From CABZJG01 sp902512685 (GTDB taxonomy: Bacteria; Pseudomonadota; Alphaproteobacteria; Rhodobacterales; Rhodobacteraceae), in the NCBI GenBank assembly GCA_051201605.1, contig CP179201.1, positions 2,294,001-2,358,000 on the forward strand: a stretch of DNA of 64,000 bases. The letters are read 5' to 3'. The position numbers were made by a program, and so were the translations under genes. Of the stretch, positions 35,320 to 43,391 are shown piece by piece (position 1 is the stretch's first letter; every line of letters begins with the position of its first letter). The notes under the pieces were generated by a model. It did no database searches, was not told the DNA's origin, and saw only the letters and a list, made by a program, of their open reading frames with translations.

Positions 35320-35590
35320 CCGGTTTCCTCTGACAGTGCCATCGTCAACAAGCCGCACAGTTGAGTCATTGGTGCAGTCAGGCTTGGCAGAACGGAACAT
35401 TAGCCAGAAAGACCAACGTGTCCGAACGGTGAAACTGACACCAAGTGGTAAGAACACCTTGGTTGAGATTGCACCAAGAATTATCGACTTGAATCGGAAC
35501 TTATTAAAGGACGTGGAGCATGAAGAACTGAAAACCTGCGTTCTGGTTCTTGGTCGCATGCTAAAGAACATTAAAAGAAATGCCATCTGA
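35320..35590 (+). pseudogene. MarR family regulator, C-terminal fragment
   Basis: The open frame reads VPSSTSRTVESLVQSGLAER, DQRVRTVKLTPSGKNTL and on, i.e. the recognition helix and wing of a MarR protein; the N-terminal half is missing. It lies just downstream of the IS6 fragment and upstream of a YczE/YitT-like gene. Such genes are often regulator-linked. Confidence 0.6.
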
Positions 35591-35705
35591 GAGACGGCTG
35601 CCGGTACAAGGCTAACTTCAAAAGCAGGATTTCGAATCCGGTAAATGTGTCGGTGCTATCGATATCTTTGGCGCGTTCGAAGATAGTTTCCATGGGGTCA
35701 CAGTA

Positions 35706-35842
35706 CAAAAGCGTTTATGAAGATCAAATGCTTTGCTACGATGGTAGCCAAAGAATAGTTATTTGAGTGACTGTATGGAAGGGAACTCTTACATGAGCGA
35801 AGTGCAATTGATCCAAAAGCTAAGAACACCAGACTTCAATCA
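35706..35842 (+). promoter_or_regulatory. Leader module shared with 38158-38236, plus 17-codon ORF
   Basis: ACAAAAGCGTTTAT, TGGTAGC, GTTATTTGAGTGA and TTACATG occur in the same order and spacing as upstream of the DsbA-like gene at 38234. Here the ATG opens a 17-codon ORF (MSEVQLIQKLRTPDFNQ) that ends at the start of the next gene. The region 35591-35705 holds no gene. Confidence 0.5.
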
Positions 35843-36514
35843 ATGATGAAAATACTTTCTGTTAAATCAATTCCGAAATTGAATTGGAGTTCCCCGCAAG
35901 CGCTCACACTGCAGCCCAAATTCCCTTCTATGCTTTTCCTATTTATGGGTTTGATAATATTTGGTTTAGGCGAAGCCATATTAATTGCATCCAGTGTAGG
36001 CGTAAGTCCTTGGACAGTTTTGGCACAGGGTATCGCAGAAAACATTGGTTGGAGCATCGGATTAACAACATTTGTCATAAGCATTTGCGTTTTATCTTTA
36101 TGGATTCCGCTAAAGCAAAAACCTGGAATTGGAACGATTTCTAATGCTTTCATTATCGCAGTAACACTTGACTACGCGCTTCCTTACTTGCCAACGTTTG
36201 AAGGTTTTTTATTCAATACCCTGATGGCAGCTACCGGTGTTTTAATCACAGGCATTGGCGGAGCGATTTATCTCGTAGCAAACCTTGGACCAGGACCTAG
36301 AGACGGTTTAATGACTGGGTTGCAGTCAATTACTGGGTGGCCTATCGCAATTGTTAGGACAATGATTGAAATTTCAGTTATATTTCTTGGATGGTTTTTG
36401 GGTGGCACTTTGGGAATTGGCACAGTTTTATACGCATTCGGGATTGGACCGTCTGTAGCCGTTGGCGTTCTAGGTCTATTAGTGATTTTTAAACCATTTT
36501 CAGAAAAAATGTGA
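35843..36514 (+). CDS. YczE/YyaS/YitT-like membrane protein
   Basis: This 223-residue protein has five or six hydrophobic helices (from MLFLFMGLIIFGLGEAILIA) and the motif SSVGVSPWTVLAQGIAENIG together with NLGPGPRDGLMTGLQS, which recur in YczE/YyaS-type integral membrane proteins. Role unknown. It is AT-rich compared with the chromosome around the sox or ABC genes, and it carries the leader module upstream. Its last codons (KPFSEKM) and following bases resemble a trailer also seen at 38028 and 38831. Confidence 0.7.
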   Translation: MMKILSVKSIPKLNWSSPQALTLQPKFPSMLFLFMGLIIFGLGEAILIASSVGVSPWTVLAQGIAENIGWSIGLTTFVISICVLSLWIPLKQKPGIGTISNAFIIAVTLDYALPYLPTFEGFLFNTLMAATGVLITGIGGAIYLVANLGPGPRDGLMTGLQSITGWPIAIVRTMIEISVIFLGWFLGGTLGIGTVLYAFGIGPSVAVGVLGLLVIFKPFSEKM

Positions 36515-36603
36515 AAGCACTATTAGTAACAACAGAAGTGGGAAGTTTCCTCCAGCCTCCAAAACCAAAAGGGAAATCCTTTGTAAGTGTTACAAACGAA
36601 TGC

Positions 36604-37533
36604 TTAGAGATACTCTTTGTTGAACCATAGAAAGTCTTCTTGACCATTAAAAAATTCGATTGTTTCTTCTAAGTTAACAAAGGTATTTTGGGAATAGTCT
36701 TCTTCACAAATTTCACCGTCTGATGTGTACAATCTTACATGAATGTAAGTATCATCTGTATCTTTATACTGAGCAAGGCAATTAAAAAAAGTTCTCGGAG
36801 TGGTTGGTGGGTTTAAAATTAACTCTTTGCTCTCGGCAACTGCGCCTTGCTTCATTTTAACAACAACCACTGAAAATGCCTTTGGTTCTTCGTCAAAGGC
36901 CCTCAACTTTTCAAAGTTAGGGTGCCAGTTCAAAACCGGACCAGAAAATGACTCAGTCCGGCTGCCATTCGGATATTCGATTAGCAAATGTTCCACGGAA
37001 TCCAACCAGTTTGTTCCAACTCCCTCTAAATCGAGTGCAGCATCAATATTTTCCATAAGGCTAACACAAACAAATTCTTTCTGCCCATTAGAACCCATAT
37101 GTCTAGTAATACAATTTGGGTAATCCCTCTTGTAGAGCTCCTTTCGGAACTCATTAAAGCAACCTACTTTAGGTCGATATTTGACAATCATTACAATTTG
37201 GGGTTGGGGAAACTTATTATAGTTTGGTCGAGACATCTCCTTAGCAAAGCCATTTTGATGATTTGTGGATTGCCTGCCGATCTTCACATCTTTTAAATCT
37301 GGTTGTGGGTATTCGTTCGTTGGGCTTTTAATTTCTGGACCGTCGTTGGGTGTAACTGAATTTTTTCCTTCAGTTATGAGCCGCTTCCAAAAATATACGT
37401 GAGAGCCATTTGCTAGGTTAGCGGAAACTGACACTAATTCCCAACCCTTTTGGCCCATATCTTTCATATGCTTTGAACGCATGGTGTCTGTGGATGGTAG
37501 CTCAGTATCGGCATAGTCCCAAAAAGTAATCAT
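36604..37533 (-). CDS. Multidomain small-barrel protein (DUF4177-like plus two ABM-like domains)
   Basis: From ATG 37533 (GGGAA upstream; the longer frame to 37620 adds an unlikely extension) the product is 309 residues. Residues 1-55 (MKDMGQKGWELVSVSANLAN, YFWKR) look like a DUF4177-type mini domain. After a linker, 110-205 (QIVMIVKYRPKVGCFNEFRK) and 215-309 (AFSVVVVKMKQGAVAESKEL) each show beta-alpha-beta-beta-alpha-beta alternation like dimeric alpha-beta barrels. Function unknown; the domain reading is by eye only. AT-rich and placed among cassette-like genes, so probably acquired. Confidence 0.5.
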   Translation of the reverse strand: MITFWDYADTELPSTDTMRSKHMKDMGQKGWELVSVSANLANGSHVYFWKRLITEGKNSVTPNDGPEIKSPTNEYPQPDLKDVKIGRQSTNHQNGFAKEMSRPNYNKFPQPQIVMIVKYRPKVGCFNEFRKELYKRDYPNCITRHMGSNGQKEFVCVSLMENIDAALDLEGVGTNWLDSVEHLLIEYPNGSRTESFSGPVLNWHPNFEKLRAFDEEPKAFSVVVVKMKQGAVAESKELILNPPTTPRTFFNCLAQYKDTDDTYIHVRLYTSDGEICEEDYSQNTFVNLEETIEFFNGQEDFLWFNKEYL

Positions 37534-37681
37534 GAATAAATTCCCGAATAGATGACCCGCTAATTTACCTAAAAAATTCCTAGCTACATTCAGTCTGGCA
37601 AAGATTTGCCATTGAATCAATTTGCAAATCAGACAGAATTAAAGATAAATACTTATAATACATTGCGGTCTCCTGCATTAA

Positions 37682-37957
37682 TTAAATTTATTTAATGCCG
37701 GTATTTACAACTTTGTGTTTTAAACCAGCATTGCGTCTCCAGCGGCGACAAATACCGATGTGTCCCCTCCATCAGGATGTTCAATTTTCATCTCACAGTC
37801 GGTTACAGCAACCATAACATAATCACACTGATGCTCGTGCCAACCTGTCTCTTGATCAGGTTGAAATTCAAACCGCGTTACCCTTGTTCTTTCATCATCC
37901 ACTAACATTTTCGCTGTACAAGTTTGTCCCAAACTAAACGTCGCTCTTTTCTGGCCT
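37682..37957 (-). pseudogene. Cupin protein, frameshifted near 3' end
   Basis: The minus-strand frame FSLGQTCTAKMLVDDERTRV then TGWHEHQCDYVMVAVTDCEM is a single-domain cupin. No ATG is available (TTG at 37932 only, with a stop codon a few codons upstream). After VFVAAGDA the frame hits a stop, whereas the next frame continues RNAGLKHKVVNTGIK. Comparison with 7554-7795 (GDAYRRNSGVKHNV) shows a short deletion of about 7 bp. Both copies are therefore damaged, but at different points. Confidence 0.65.
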
Positions 37958-38019
37958 TAAATTACTTAACCACAGAATATCGAATTGCGGAAATATGTGG
38001 AGCCAGAAAATATTTCCTT

Positions 38020-38087
38020 CTTTTCATCGAACCTTTTTCAGAAAAAATGCGTGACCGCCATCCTTACACCATTTAGGCCGCTCGTTT
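38020..38087 (+). repeat. Trailer module, copy 1
   Basis: CCTTTTTCAGAAAAAATGCG and the following TGACCGCCATCCTTACACC/ATTTAGGCCGCTC match 38815-38867 and, more weakly, 36492-36530. It appears to be the end of a lost cassette whose gene ended like the YczE/YitT-like gene. Confidence 0.45.
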
Positions 38088-38157
38088 TTTGCCCCCTTAG
38101 TGGACTGGTGTGCCAGAAAGAATGCATGCCCTCAACTTGCATTACACTCGAACCACC

Positions 38158-38233
38158 ACAAAAGCGTTTATTGAGATCACAATGTTTGATACACTGGTAG
38201 CGTTATTTAAGTGATCGAGTGGAAAACATTTAC
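38158..38233 (+). promoter_or_regulatory. Leader module upstream of DsbA-like gene
   Basis: Same ordered blocks as 35706-35796: ACAAAAGCGTTTAT, GATCA, TGGTAGC, GTTATTTAAGTGA, TGGAA, TTACATG. It probably contains the promoter and ribosome site. Confidence 0.5.
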
Positions 38234-38836
38234 ATGGCAAGTAGTATTACAGCATGGCTATCCATTGGCAGTACTTACACCTATTTGACTGCTCTTCGCT
38301 TGCGCGGTGTCATTGAAAAATCAAAAATAAAATTAAACGTAAAACCAATCAGTATTCGTCAAATCATGATGAATATGGATAATATTCCATTTCCACCTTC
38401 AAAGAAAACTAAGGTGGATTATATGTGGCGGGATATACAAAGGCGTGCAGAATTTTATTCGCTTCCCGTACCACATGTGCCAGTATCCTATCCACTCAAA
38501 GACTTTGATCGGGCTAACCTCATTGGCATTGTCATGAACCAAGATGGAAGATACGCAGAGTATTTAGAACAAACTTATCGGGCTTGGTTTCTGGAGGGTC
38601 TAGAAGCTGGCTCTGAACCCAACATTAGAAATGTCACTTATGAAATGGGTCTGAATATGCAAAGCGTAGTCGATTCTGCATCTTCTAGTGAAATTAAAAA
38701 AATATATGAACGCAATACGTCAGACGCTGAACTTGCTGGTGTTTTTGGCGCACCTTCATTTGAAGTGAAAGGTGAAATTTTTTGGGGTGATGACCGACTT
38801 GAGGATGCTATTCGCTTTTCATCAATAGATGCGTGA
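38234..38836 (+). CDS. DsbA family / 2-hydroxychromene-2-carboxylate isomerase-like protein
   Basis: From the ATG at 38234 the product is 200 residues. It has the thioredoxin-like kappa-GST layout: ITAWLSIGSTYTYLTALRLR, with Ser rather than Cys at the redox position as in HCCA isomerases, PHVPVSYPLKDFDRANLIGI, and GVFGAPSFEVKGEIFWGDDRLE with the cis-Pro loop and WGxDR motif. Members use glutathione to isomerise aromatic catabolites. A longer frame from GTG 38219 is less likely because the shared leader ends at the ATG. AT-rich; next to the TerL remnant. Confidence 0.82.
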   Translation: MASSITAWLSIGSTYTYLTALRLRGVIEKSKIKLNVKPISIRQIMMNMDNIPFPPSKKTKVDYMWRDIQRRAEFYSLPVPHVPVSYPLKDFDRANLIGIVMNQDGRYAEYLEQTYRAWFLEGLEAGSEPNIRNVTYEMGLNMQSVVDSASSSEIKKIYERNTSDAELAGVFGAPSFEVKGEIFWGDDRLEDAIRFSSIDA

Positions 38837-38867
38837 CCACTATCATTACAAAATTTAGGTCGCTCTT
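38831..38867 (+). repeat. Trailer module, copy 2
   Basis: ATGCGTGACCACTATCATTA then CAAAATTTAGGTCGCTC, like 38048-38084. It overlaps the DsbA-like stop codon and ends at the TerL fragment. Confidence 0.45.
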
Positions 38868-38870
38868 AAT

Positions 38871-39551
38871 CTATAAATCGGTCAAACATTCCAGCCAGAT
38901 AGAAAATAAATCACCATCCGTGGCGGCTTGAGTAGAGATTGCAATAAGGAGTGGATCATGATGCGCCCCTTGTGCTGTTTCAATTGCTTCTATGAACGCA
39001 TCGTGTGGGCCGCGTACTTGGCCAACCTCGTCCAAGATGGCCAAAACGGGTGAAAGGCCATGTGCGGTCCCACTCTCTGCCGATATGGCTTTGTATTCTA
39101 CGTTGCAAACCAAACCGATCAGCATCTTCTGGCTTGGAACGATACGCACGATTTCTGATAGCTCAGGCGACAACCTGACCATTTTTTCAGCAAGTTTAAA
39201 AACCAGTGACGCCTGATCGCGGGAACGCGCTCCAGATATAATCTGGCTGTTTTGCTTTGCCTCTGGGCCGATCAAATGTGCCAAGACAACAGCCGCAATT
39301 AAGGCTGACTTGCCGTTCTTTCTGGCCACGCTGAGATAGGCGCGGCTGGTGCCATGCGGGTTGTCATAGACATCCAGAATGAACTTCTTCTGGAATGCCA
39401 TCAGCTTCATTGGCTGACCAACCTGAGCGCCTTCTGGGATTTTGCAATACGCCTCAATGAAGGCGCAAACTTTTTTACCGCGTGTCACTTTAGCTTTCGT
39501 AAGATAATAATTGACATAGTCGGAACATTGTTTTTTCCTTAACTTGCACAT
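38871..39551 (-). pseudogene. Phage terminase large subunit, N-terminal ATPase half
   Basis: The 226-codon frame contains the TerL ATPase core: YLSVARKNGKSALIAAVVLA (Walker A), IISGARSRDQASLVFKLAEK and LSPVLAILDEVGQV (Walker B). After FSIWLECL homology ends at a stop, so the nuclease half is missing (TerL is usually about 500-600 residues). The residues before KVTRGKKVCAFIEAYC come from DNA of the adjoining cassette. TerL packages phage DNA; this piece cannot. Confidence 0.8.
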
Positions 39552-39566
39552 TATAAGGAGATAACA

Positions 39567-39830
39567 ATGCTTTTTAAGATTTCTTATTCAATTCCGATTG
39601 AAAACCTCAAAGACTGTCAAGAACGGTTTAAAAGCGGTGAAGAAAAGACCGATGGACTGAAGGTGATTGGCAGATGGCACGAGGCGGGAAAAAACCAAGG
39701 CTTTATGCTCGCTGAAGCGGACGACATCATTGATATTGGTAAATTCACAGATCAATGGAACGACCTGTGTAACATGGATATTGCTCCTGTAATGACGGAC
39801 GAACAAGTTGGTCAAATTTTAATGGGCTAA
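39567..39830 (+). CDS. DUF3303-like small barrel protein
   Basis: This 87-residue protein reads MLFKISYSIPIENLKDCQER, VIGRWHEAGKNQGFMLAEAD and FTDQWNDLCNMDIAPVMTDE, the usual DUF3303 pattern (dimeric alpha-beta barrel; function unknown). Preceded by AAGGAG 7 nt before the ATG, so it is translated independently. It is antisense to the terminase genes and inserted between a TerL 5' end (left) and a short TerS 3' end (right). Confidence 0.75.
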   Translation: MLFKISYSIPIENLKDCQERFKSGEEKTDGLKVIGRWHEAGKNQGFMLAEADDIIDIGKFTDQWNDLCNMDIAPVMTDEQVGQILMG

Positions 39831-39833
39831 TTC

Positions 39834-39889
39834 ATTGGCTGGGCTATTAGTCCAGCCACACAACATTTTTAAAACTGCTCCAACTCACT
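39834..39889 (-). pseudogene. TerS 3' end fragment inside cassette array
   Basis: Minus strand reads LIAQPMN and stop, plus a degraded stretch corresponding to KARAALKTVGVEG of TerS. About 55 bp remain. It directly abuts a TerL 5' fragment. Confidence 0.6.
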
Positions 39890-39953
39890 CTTCTTCTGGT
39901 ACTTTGCAATACGCCTCAATGAAGGCGCAAACTTTTTTACCGCGTGTCATTTT
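39890..39953 (-). pseudogene. TerL 5' end fragment inside cassette array
   Basis: TTTGCAATACGCCTCAATGA and the following bases to ACCGCGTGTCA are identical to 39441-39486, the codons for TRGKKVCAFIEAYCK. It is a second copy of the TerL start, to the right of a TerS end, the reverse of the natural order. Confidence 0.7.
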
Positions 39954-40032
39954 GATATAGTTTTCCGTAGTGCATTTTTTGACAAAAAAATAAAATCAAT
40001 TTATGTTTAAAGGCCAACAAAAGGACGAAAAA

Positions 40033-40386
40033 ATGGATCAAAATTTAAGGCAGTCAATTCAGTCAACCACTTTCTATTACTTTTTGAGTGTAGTTGCGAT
40101 AACAACATTTGCTCAACTCGCTACACTGATGGTAATTTGCTTTGCTGACATGTCTGGCAAAGAAAATGTAGTTGCTGCATCCGTGATATTTCCAACCTTG
40201 CTCGGAGCATTCGGCATAATCAGAATTATGACCAACATGCAGCACATTATTGCCGATATGGACGATGCAATGAAAAGTACAAATTTTGGAACTACAGTAA
40301 GCGCCACACCAATTTCCGTACTTAAATTGGTATTTGCAGCATTTTTCATCATCGTCGGTCTAGTGCAGTTATCAGCTATTTATTGA
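40033..40386 (+). CDS. Small membrane protein, cassette cargo
   Basis: From ATG 40033 (AAAGGACG upstream) the product is 117 residues with three hydrophobic helices: FYYFLSVVAITTFAQLATLM, VVAASVIFPTLLGAFGIIRI and VLKLVFAAFFIIVGLVQLSA. Family not recognised. Its place between a TerL 5' fragment and the TerS 3' end repeats the arrangement of the genes at 39567 and 10107. Confidence 0.6.
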   Translation: MDQNLRQSIQSTTFYYFLSVVAITTFAQLATLMVICFADMSGKENVVAASVIFPTLLGAFGIIRIMTNMQHIIADMDDAMKSTNFGTTVSATPISVLKLVFAAFFIIVGLVQLSAIY

Positions 40387-40395
40387 TTGCTTCAA

Positions 40396-40866
40396 TCAAT
40401 GAGCGGGCTGAGCAATTAGCCCCTCAACACCTACCGTTTTCAAAGCCGCTCTAGCTTTGTCTTCTACCTTCGCAGTGCCGTTAATGGTGCGCGGATCAGA
40501 TGCCGTTTGGTTTAATGACATTGATCTGATCACAGCAAGCTGACGCCTTTCCAGCGTATCAATGACTGATATGAGCGGGTTGGGTATTTGTGTGCCGCGC
40601 TTGTTCTCAACCATCATACCAACCGCATCCAGTTCAACCTGAGCTGCACGAATGTCAGCCTCCATCTTTACGATTTTGGCCAGCAAAATAAGGTCCATAT
40701 CCCGCCAATCTGATTTCGCGCGGGCGCGGGTGAACTGGTTCCAAATCAGGTGTTCTTTATCGCTACGCAGCTCAACGCCAGCAGGAGGCAAGATCGCATC
40801 ATCAATGACGCCAGCAAATCCTGCCACCGCAGAGGTAGCACTGTTTTTGTCAGATCGTTTTTTCAT
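40396..40866 (-). CDS. Phage terminase small subunit (P27-like)
   Basis: From ATG 40866 (the frame extends to 40923 without support) the protein has 156 residues: KKRSDKNSATSAVAGFAGVI, HLIWNQFTRARAKSDWRDMD, then LISVIDTLERRQLAVIRSMS and KVEDKARAALKTVGVEGLIA. This fits a phage terminase small subunit, which recognises phage DNA for packaging. It is the only unbroken terminase gene in the window, but without a functional TerL it cannot package. Upstream is a terminator-like hairpin. Confidence 0.7.
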   Translation of the reverse strand: MKKRSDKNSATSAVAGFAGVIDDAILPPAGVELRSDKEHLIWNQFTRARAKSDWRDMDLILLAKIVKMEADIRAAQVELDAVGMMVENKRGTQIPNPLISVIDTLERRQLAVIRSMSLNQTASDPRTINGTAKVEDKARAALKTVGVEGLIAQPAH

Positions 40867-40949
40867 GAATAAATGCCTGCGATGTCTTGTCAGTGAACGG
40901 TTATGAAGATAGGAGCAAATCACTTTTCATAATTTACACTCCTCACTGC

Positions 40950-40989
40950 CCTTGCTTTAACCCCATCAAGCAAGGGTGTTTTTTTCGTA
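40950..40989 (+). terminator. Rho-independent terminator
   Basis: CCCTTGCTT, an 11-nt loop, AAGCAAGGG then a T7 run. It points along the plus strand although the adjacent TerS runs the other way; it may belong to the cargo transcript or to lost DNA. Confidence 0.6.
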
Positions 40990-41079
40990 AACGCAAAGAG
41001 AGTTTGATGGGGGCGCTGGTTTCCAGATCGTAGCTTTTAGCAATTTGACCACCCCCCCGTTGTTGTACATAATCGCAGC

Positions 41080-41145
41080 ATGAAAAACTTTATGGCTATC
41101 CACGACGCGCACAGTGATGCGGCAAGAGAAGAGTATAAATCTTAC
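41080..41145 (+). pseudogene. Small gene start cut off by IS3
   Basis: ATG 41080 opens MKNFMAIHDAHSDAAREEYK and SY, then meets the IS3 left end at 41146. The start resembles those of DUF3303- or YCII-like small barrels, so it may be another cargo gene. Too short to be sure. Confidence 0.3.
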
Positions 41146-41183
41146 TGGACCTGTCGCGCTTTAGTGCCGCTCCGAGTTCTCAC

Positions 41184-42041
41184 TTAAGCGGCTATCCGTT
41201 CGAAAGCCAAGGGGCTTTTCCAGCCTAATGCAGAATGTCTGCGGCGTGGGTTATAAAAGCCATTGATATATTTGAAGATAGCCAGTTCAGCAGCACGGCG
41301 TGTGTGCCAAGTATTTCGCCATATCAGTTCAGCCTTGATAGTTTTGAAGAATGTTTCCATTGCTGCATTGTCATAGCAATTACCCTTTCCTGACATTGAT
41401 ATTTTAAATCCGTGTTTGCGAAGCCGAGCCTGGTATTCATGTGAGCAATATTGGCTTCCACGATCACTGTGATGGATGCAATCCTTAGGAGGACGCCGCA
41501 AAGCAACCGCCATGTCTAACGCACGTATTGCCAGATCCTTCTTCATCCGATTACTGACCGACCAACCGATGATGCGCCTTGAATGTAAATCAAGTACAGC
41601 AGCCAAGTATAGCCATCCTTCACGTGTCCATATATAGCTAATATCAACCACCCATTTTTGATTAGGCTTATCGGTAGTAAAATCACGATCCAGCAGATTT
41701 GGCGCAATATTAAACTTGTGATTACTATCCGTTGTGACCTTATGTTTACGGGTTCTGATAACGGATATGGCGTTCTGGCGCATCAATCTTCCTACACGGC
41801 GGTGGCCGACCTGCAGACCTAACTCTTTCAGCTCTTCGGTCATTCTGACGCGCCCATAACTATTGTGACTTAGGGCGAATTGATCCCGAATATGAGCCAA
41901 TAAAACCATATCCGTTCTCTGACTTTGGTTGATTGGTCGTGTGCGATAGGCGCGGTAACCACGTGCACTGACATTCATAATATGACACAGACGATTGATT
42001 GGAAGCGTGCCACGGTGTTCTTCGATAAACTTAAACCTCAC
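41184..42041 (-). CDS. IS3-family transposase OrfB (DDE integrase)
   Basis: This 285-residue protein has an HTH_21-like N-terminus and an rve core with Asp in KWVVDISYIWTREGWLYL, Asp in IHHSDRGSQYCSHEY and Glu in NAAMETFFKTIKAEL, spaced as in IS3 (DDE with 35 residues between the last two). Overlaps orfA by 4 nt; production of the fused transposase by frameshifting is expected from the family. Confidence 0.93.
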   Translation of the reverse strand: MRFKFIEEHRGTLPINRLCHIMNVSARGYRAYRTRPINQSQRTDMVLLAHIRDQFALSHNSYGRVRMTEELKELGLQVGHRRVGRLMRQNAISVIRTRKHKVTTDSNHKFNIAPNLLDRDFTTDKPNQKWVVDISYIWTREGWLYLAAVLDLHSRRIIGWSVSNRMKKDLAIRALDMAVALRRPPKDCIHHSDRGSQYCSHEYQARLRKHGFKISMSGKGNCYDNAAMETFFKTIKAELIWRNTWHTRRAAELAIFKYINGFYNPRRRHSALGWKSPLAFERIAA

Positions 42042-42313
42042 GGTTTTTGCTTCGCGAAGAACTGTGTTGCCTTTTTTAATATTTCCCTCTCCTCACGAAG
42101 CATGCGGACTTCTTTTCGCAGCCGTTCGTTTTCGTGAATCAAATCAATTTGTGGCTCAGGCGTAGAAACTGTATCGCGTTCTTCTTTGATCCAGCGGCTC
42201 AGTGTCGAAAAACCAATCCCAAAGTCCGATGCGACCTGCTTACGGCTAAGCCCACTTGTTAATGCTACGCGCACAACTTCCTGTCTAAATTCTGCTGTTG
42301 GTTTGTTTCCCAT
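42038..42313 (-). CDS. IS3-family transposase OrfA
   Basis: This 91-residue protein has an HTH (FRQEVVRVALTSGLSRKQVA, IGFSTLSRWIKEE) followed by a leucine-zipper coiled coil (IDLIHENERLRKEVRMLREE). GGAGAA precedes the ATG. Different subgroup from the orfA at 458. Confidence 0.9.
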   Translation of the reverse strand: MGNKPTAEFRQEVVRVALTSGLSRKQVASDFGIGFSTLSRWIKEERDTVSTPEPQIDLIHENERLRKEVRMLREEREILKKATQFFAKQKP

Positions 42314-42376
42314 GTGTATTCTCCTTTAGTGCATAATATGCGGTTAAAGGAGCGGCACAATTCCGCGACAGGTCCA

Positions 42377-42554
42377 CTCATGAAGAAGGTCTTCTACGTT
42401 CCTCAGTGAGAGTGGAAACCTTACATACAGCATCACCGCAAGCTGGATGATCTCAAGACTGGTTTTGAAGTAGCGGAAAGATACAGGATTGGGCATGTCA
42501 CAGAAGTTAATTTCCAAGATGCTGTCAGGCAAGGTGGTTTATTCTGACAAAGCC
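42377..42554 (-). mobile_element. IS6-family remnant, 5' part
   Basis: Contains one terminal repeat (inverted GGCTTTGTCAGAATAAAC) and transposase codons MPNPVSFRYFKTSLEIIQLA to VEDLLHEW, then is cut by the IS3 right end. The catalytic part is missing. Confidence 0.75.
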
Positions 42555-43370
42555 CGCGCGTATATTCAGGCCATCGCAGTTAAGTCACTGGTTCAAGCTG
42601 TTGCTCGGGCTTTGGACCCTGGTTGCAAGGCTGATAGCGTACCCATTTTGGAGGGCGAGCAAGGGAGCGGTAAATCTACCGCAATCCGGATGCTATTTGG
42701 CGAAGACTGGTTTGGCGACGCCCTACCGCCGATGGAGCACAAAGATGCCTCTGACTATTTGCGGGGAAAATGGGCTATTGAGCTGGCAGAAATGTCATTT
42801 CAGAGCAAAGCTGATATTGAACAACAAAAGGCTTTTATATCACGGCAGGAAGAACGCTACCGTCCGGCTTATGGTCGGTTGGAAATCAAATATGCAAGGC
42901 GATGTGTATTCTGGGCCACAACCAATCGGGATGATTATCTAAAAGATGAAACAGGAAACCGCCGTTTTTGGCCGATAAAAACCGGAGACATCGACATTGA
43001 GGGTCTGCTGGCTGCACGGGACCAGTTGTGGGCTGAGGCTGTCTATCATTACAAACAGGGTATGCAATGGTGGCTCGATCCGAAAATGCAGGGTTTTGCA
43101 GAGAAACAAAACCAACTGCGATTTGAAAACGATGCTTGGGAGCAAGACGTCAAGCAGTGGGCAGATAGCAATAGTATCGAAGATACAACTGTAAGAGATG
43201 CGCTAAATGGGGCGTTATTTATCACGACCGACCGAATGATCCAAAGTGATCAACGCCGAATGGGTCTGGTATTGAAGAAAATAGGGTTTCAGAAAGATGG
43301 CGTTTACAAAGACAAAGCGCGGCGCGACCAGGCGCGGTACGTTTGTAAAATGGGGCAGTACCCGCTTTGA
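42555..43370 (+). pseudogene. VapE-type phage primase/helicase, N-terminus lost
   Basis: About 271 codons read in one frame: SVPILEGEQGSGKSTAIRML (Walker A), YLRGKWAIELAEMSFQSKAD (Walker B region), FWATTNRDDYLKDETGNRRF (arginine-finger/sensor segment). This is the C-terminal ATPase of VapE/D5-like proteins found in satellites and prophages. The true N-terminal half (about 400 residues) has been replaced by IS6, so the first codons of the open frame from 42489 are not native. The reading frame itself is undamaged. Confidence 0.8.
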
Positions 43371-43391
43371 CCCCCCCCTTACACTGCAAAA

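Larger units (their letters stand above)
41146..42376 (-). mobile_element. IS3-family insertion sequence (IS51-like), complete
   Basis: Terminal inverted repeats begin TGGACCTGTCGCG on both sides and share the downstream block GTGCCGCTCC. The element has 1231 bp with orfA and orfB intact in overlapping frames. Flanking bases (TTAC left, CTCA right) do not match, so no target duplication remains. Confidence 0.88.

Noticed and set aside
35620..35645. TTTCGAATCC resembling a tRNA T-arm
   Set aside because: No acceptor stem, anticodon arm or CCA could be built around it.
38871..40923. Intact prophage or gene transfer agent packaging locus
   Set aside because: TerL is truncated, and no portal, capsid, protease or tail genes are present.
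42489..42554. N-terminus of the VapE-like frame
   Set aside because: These codons are antisense IS6 DNA, so not native phage sequence.
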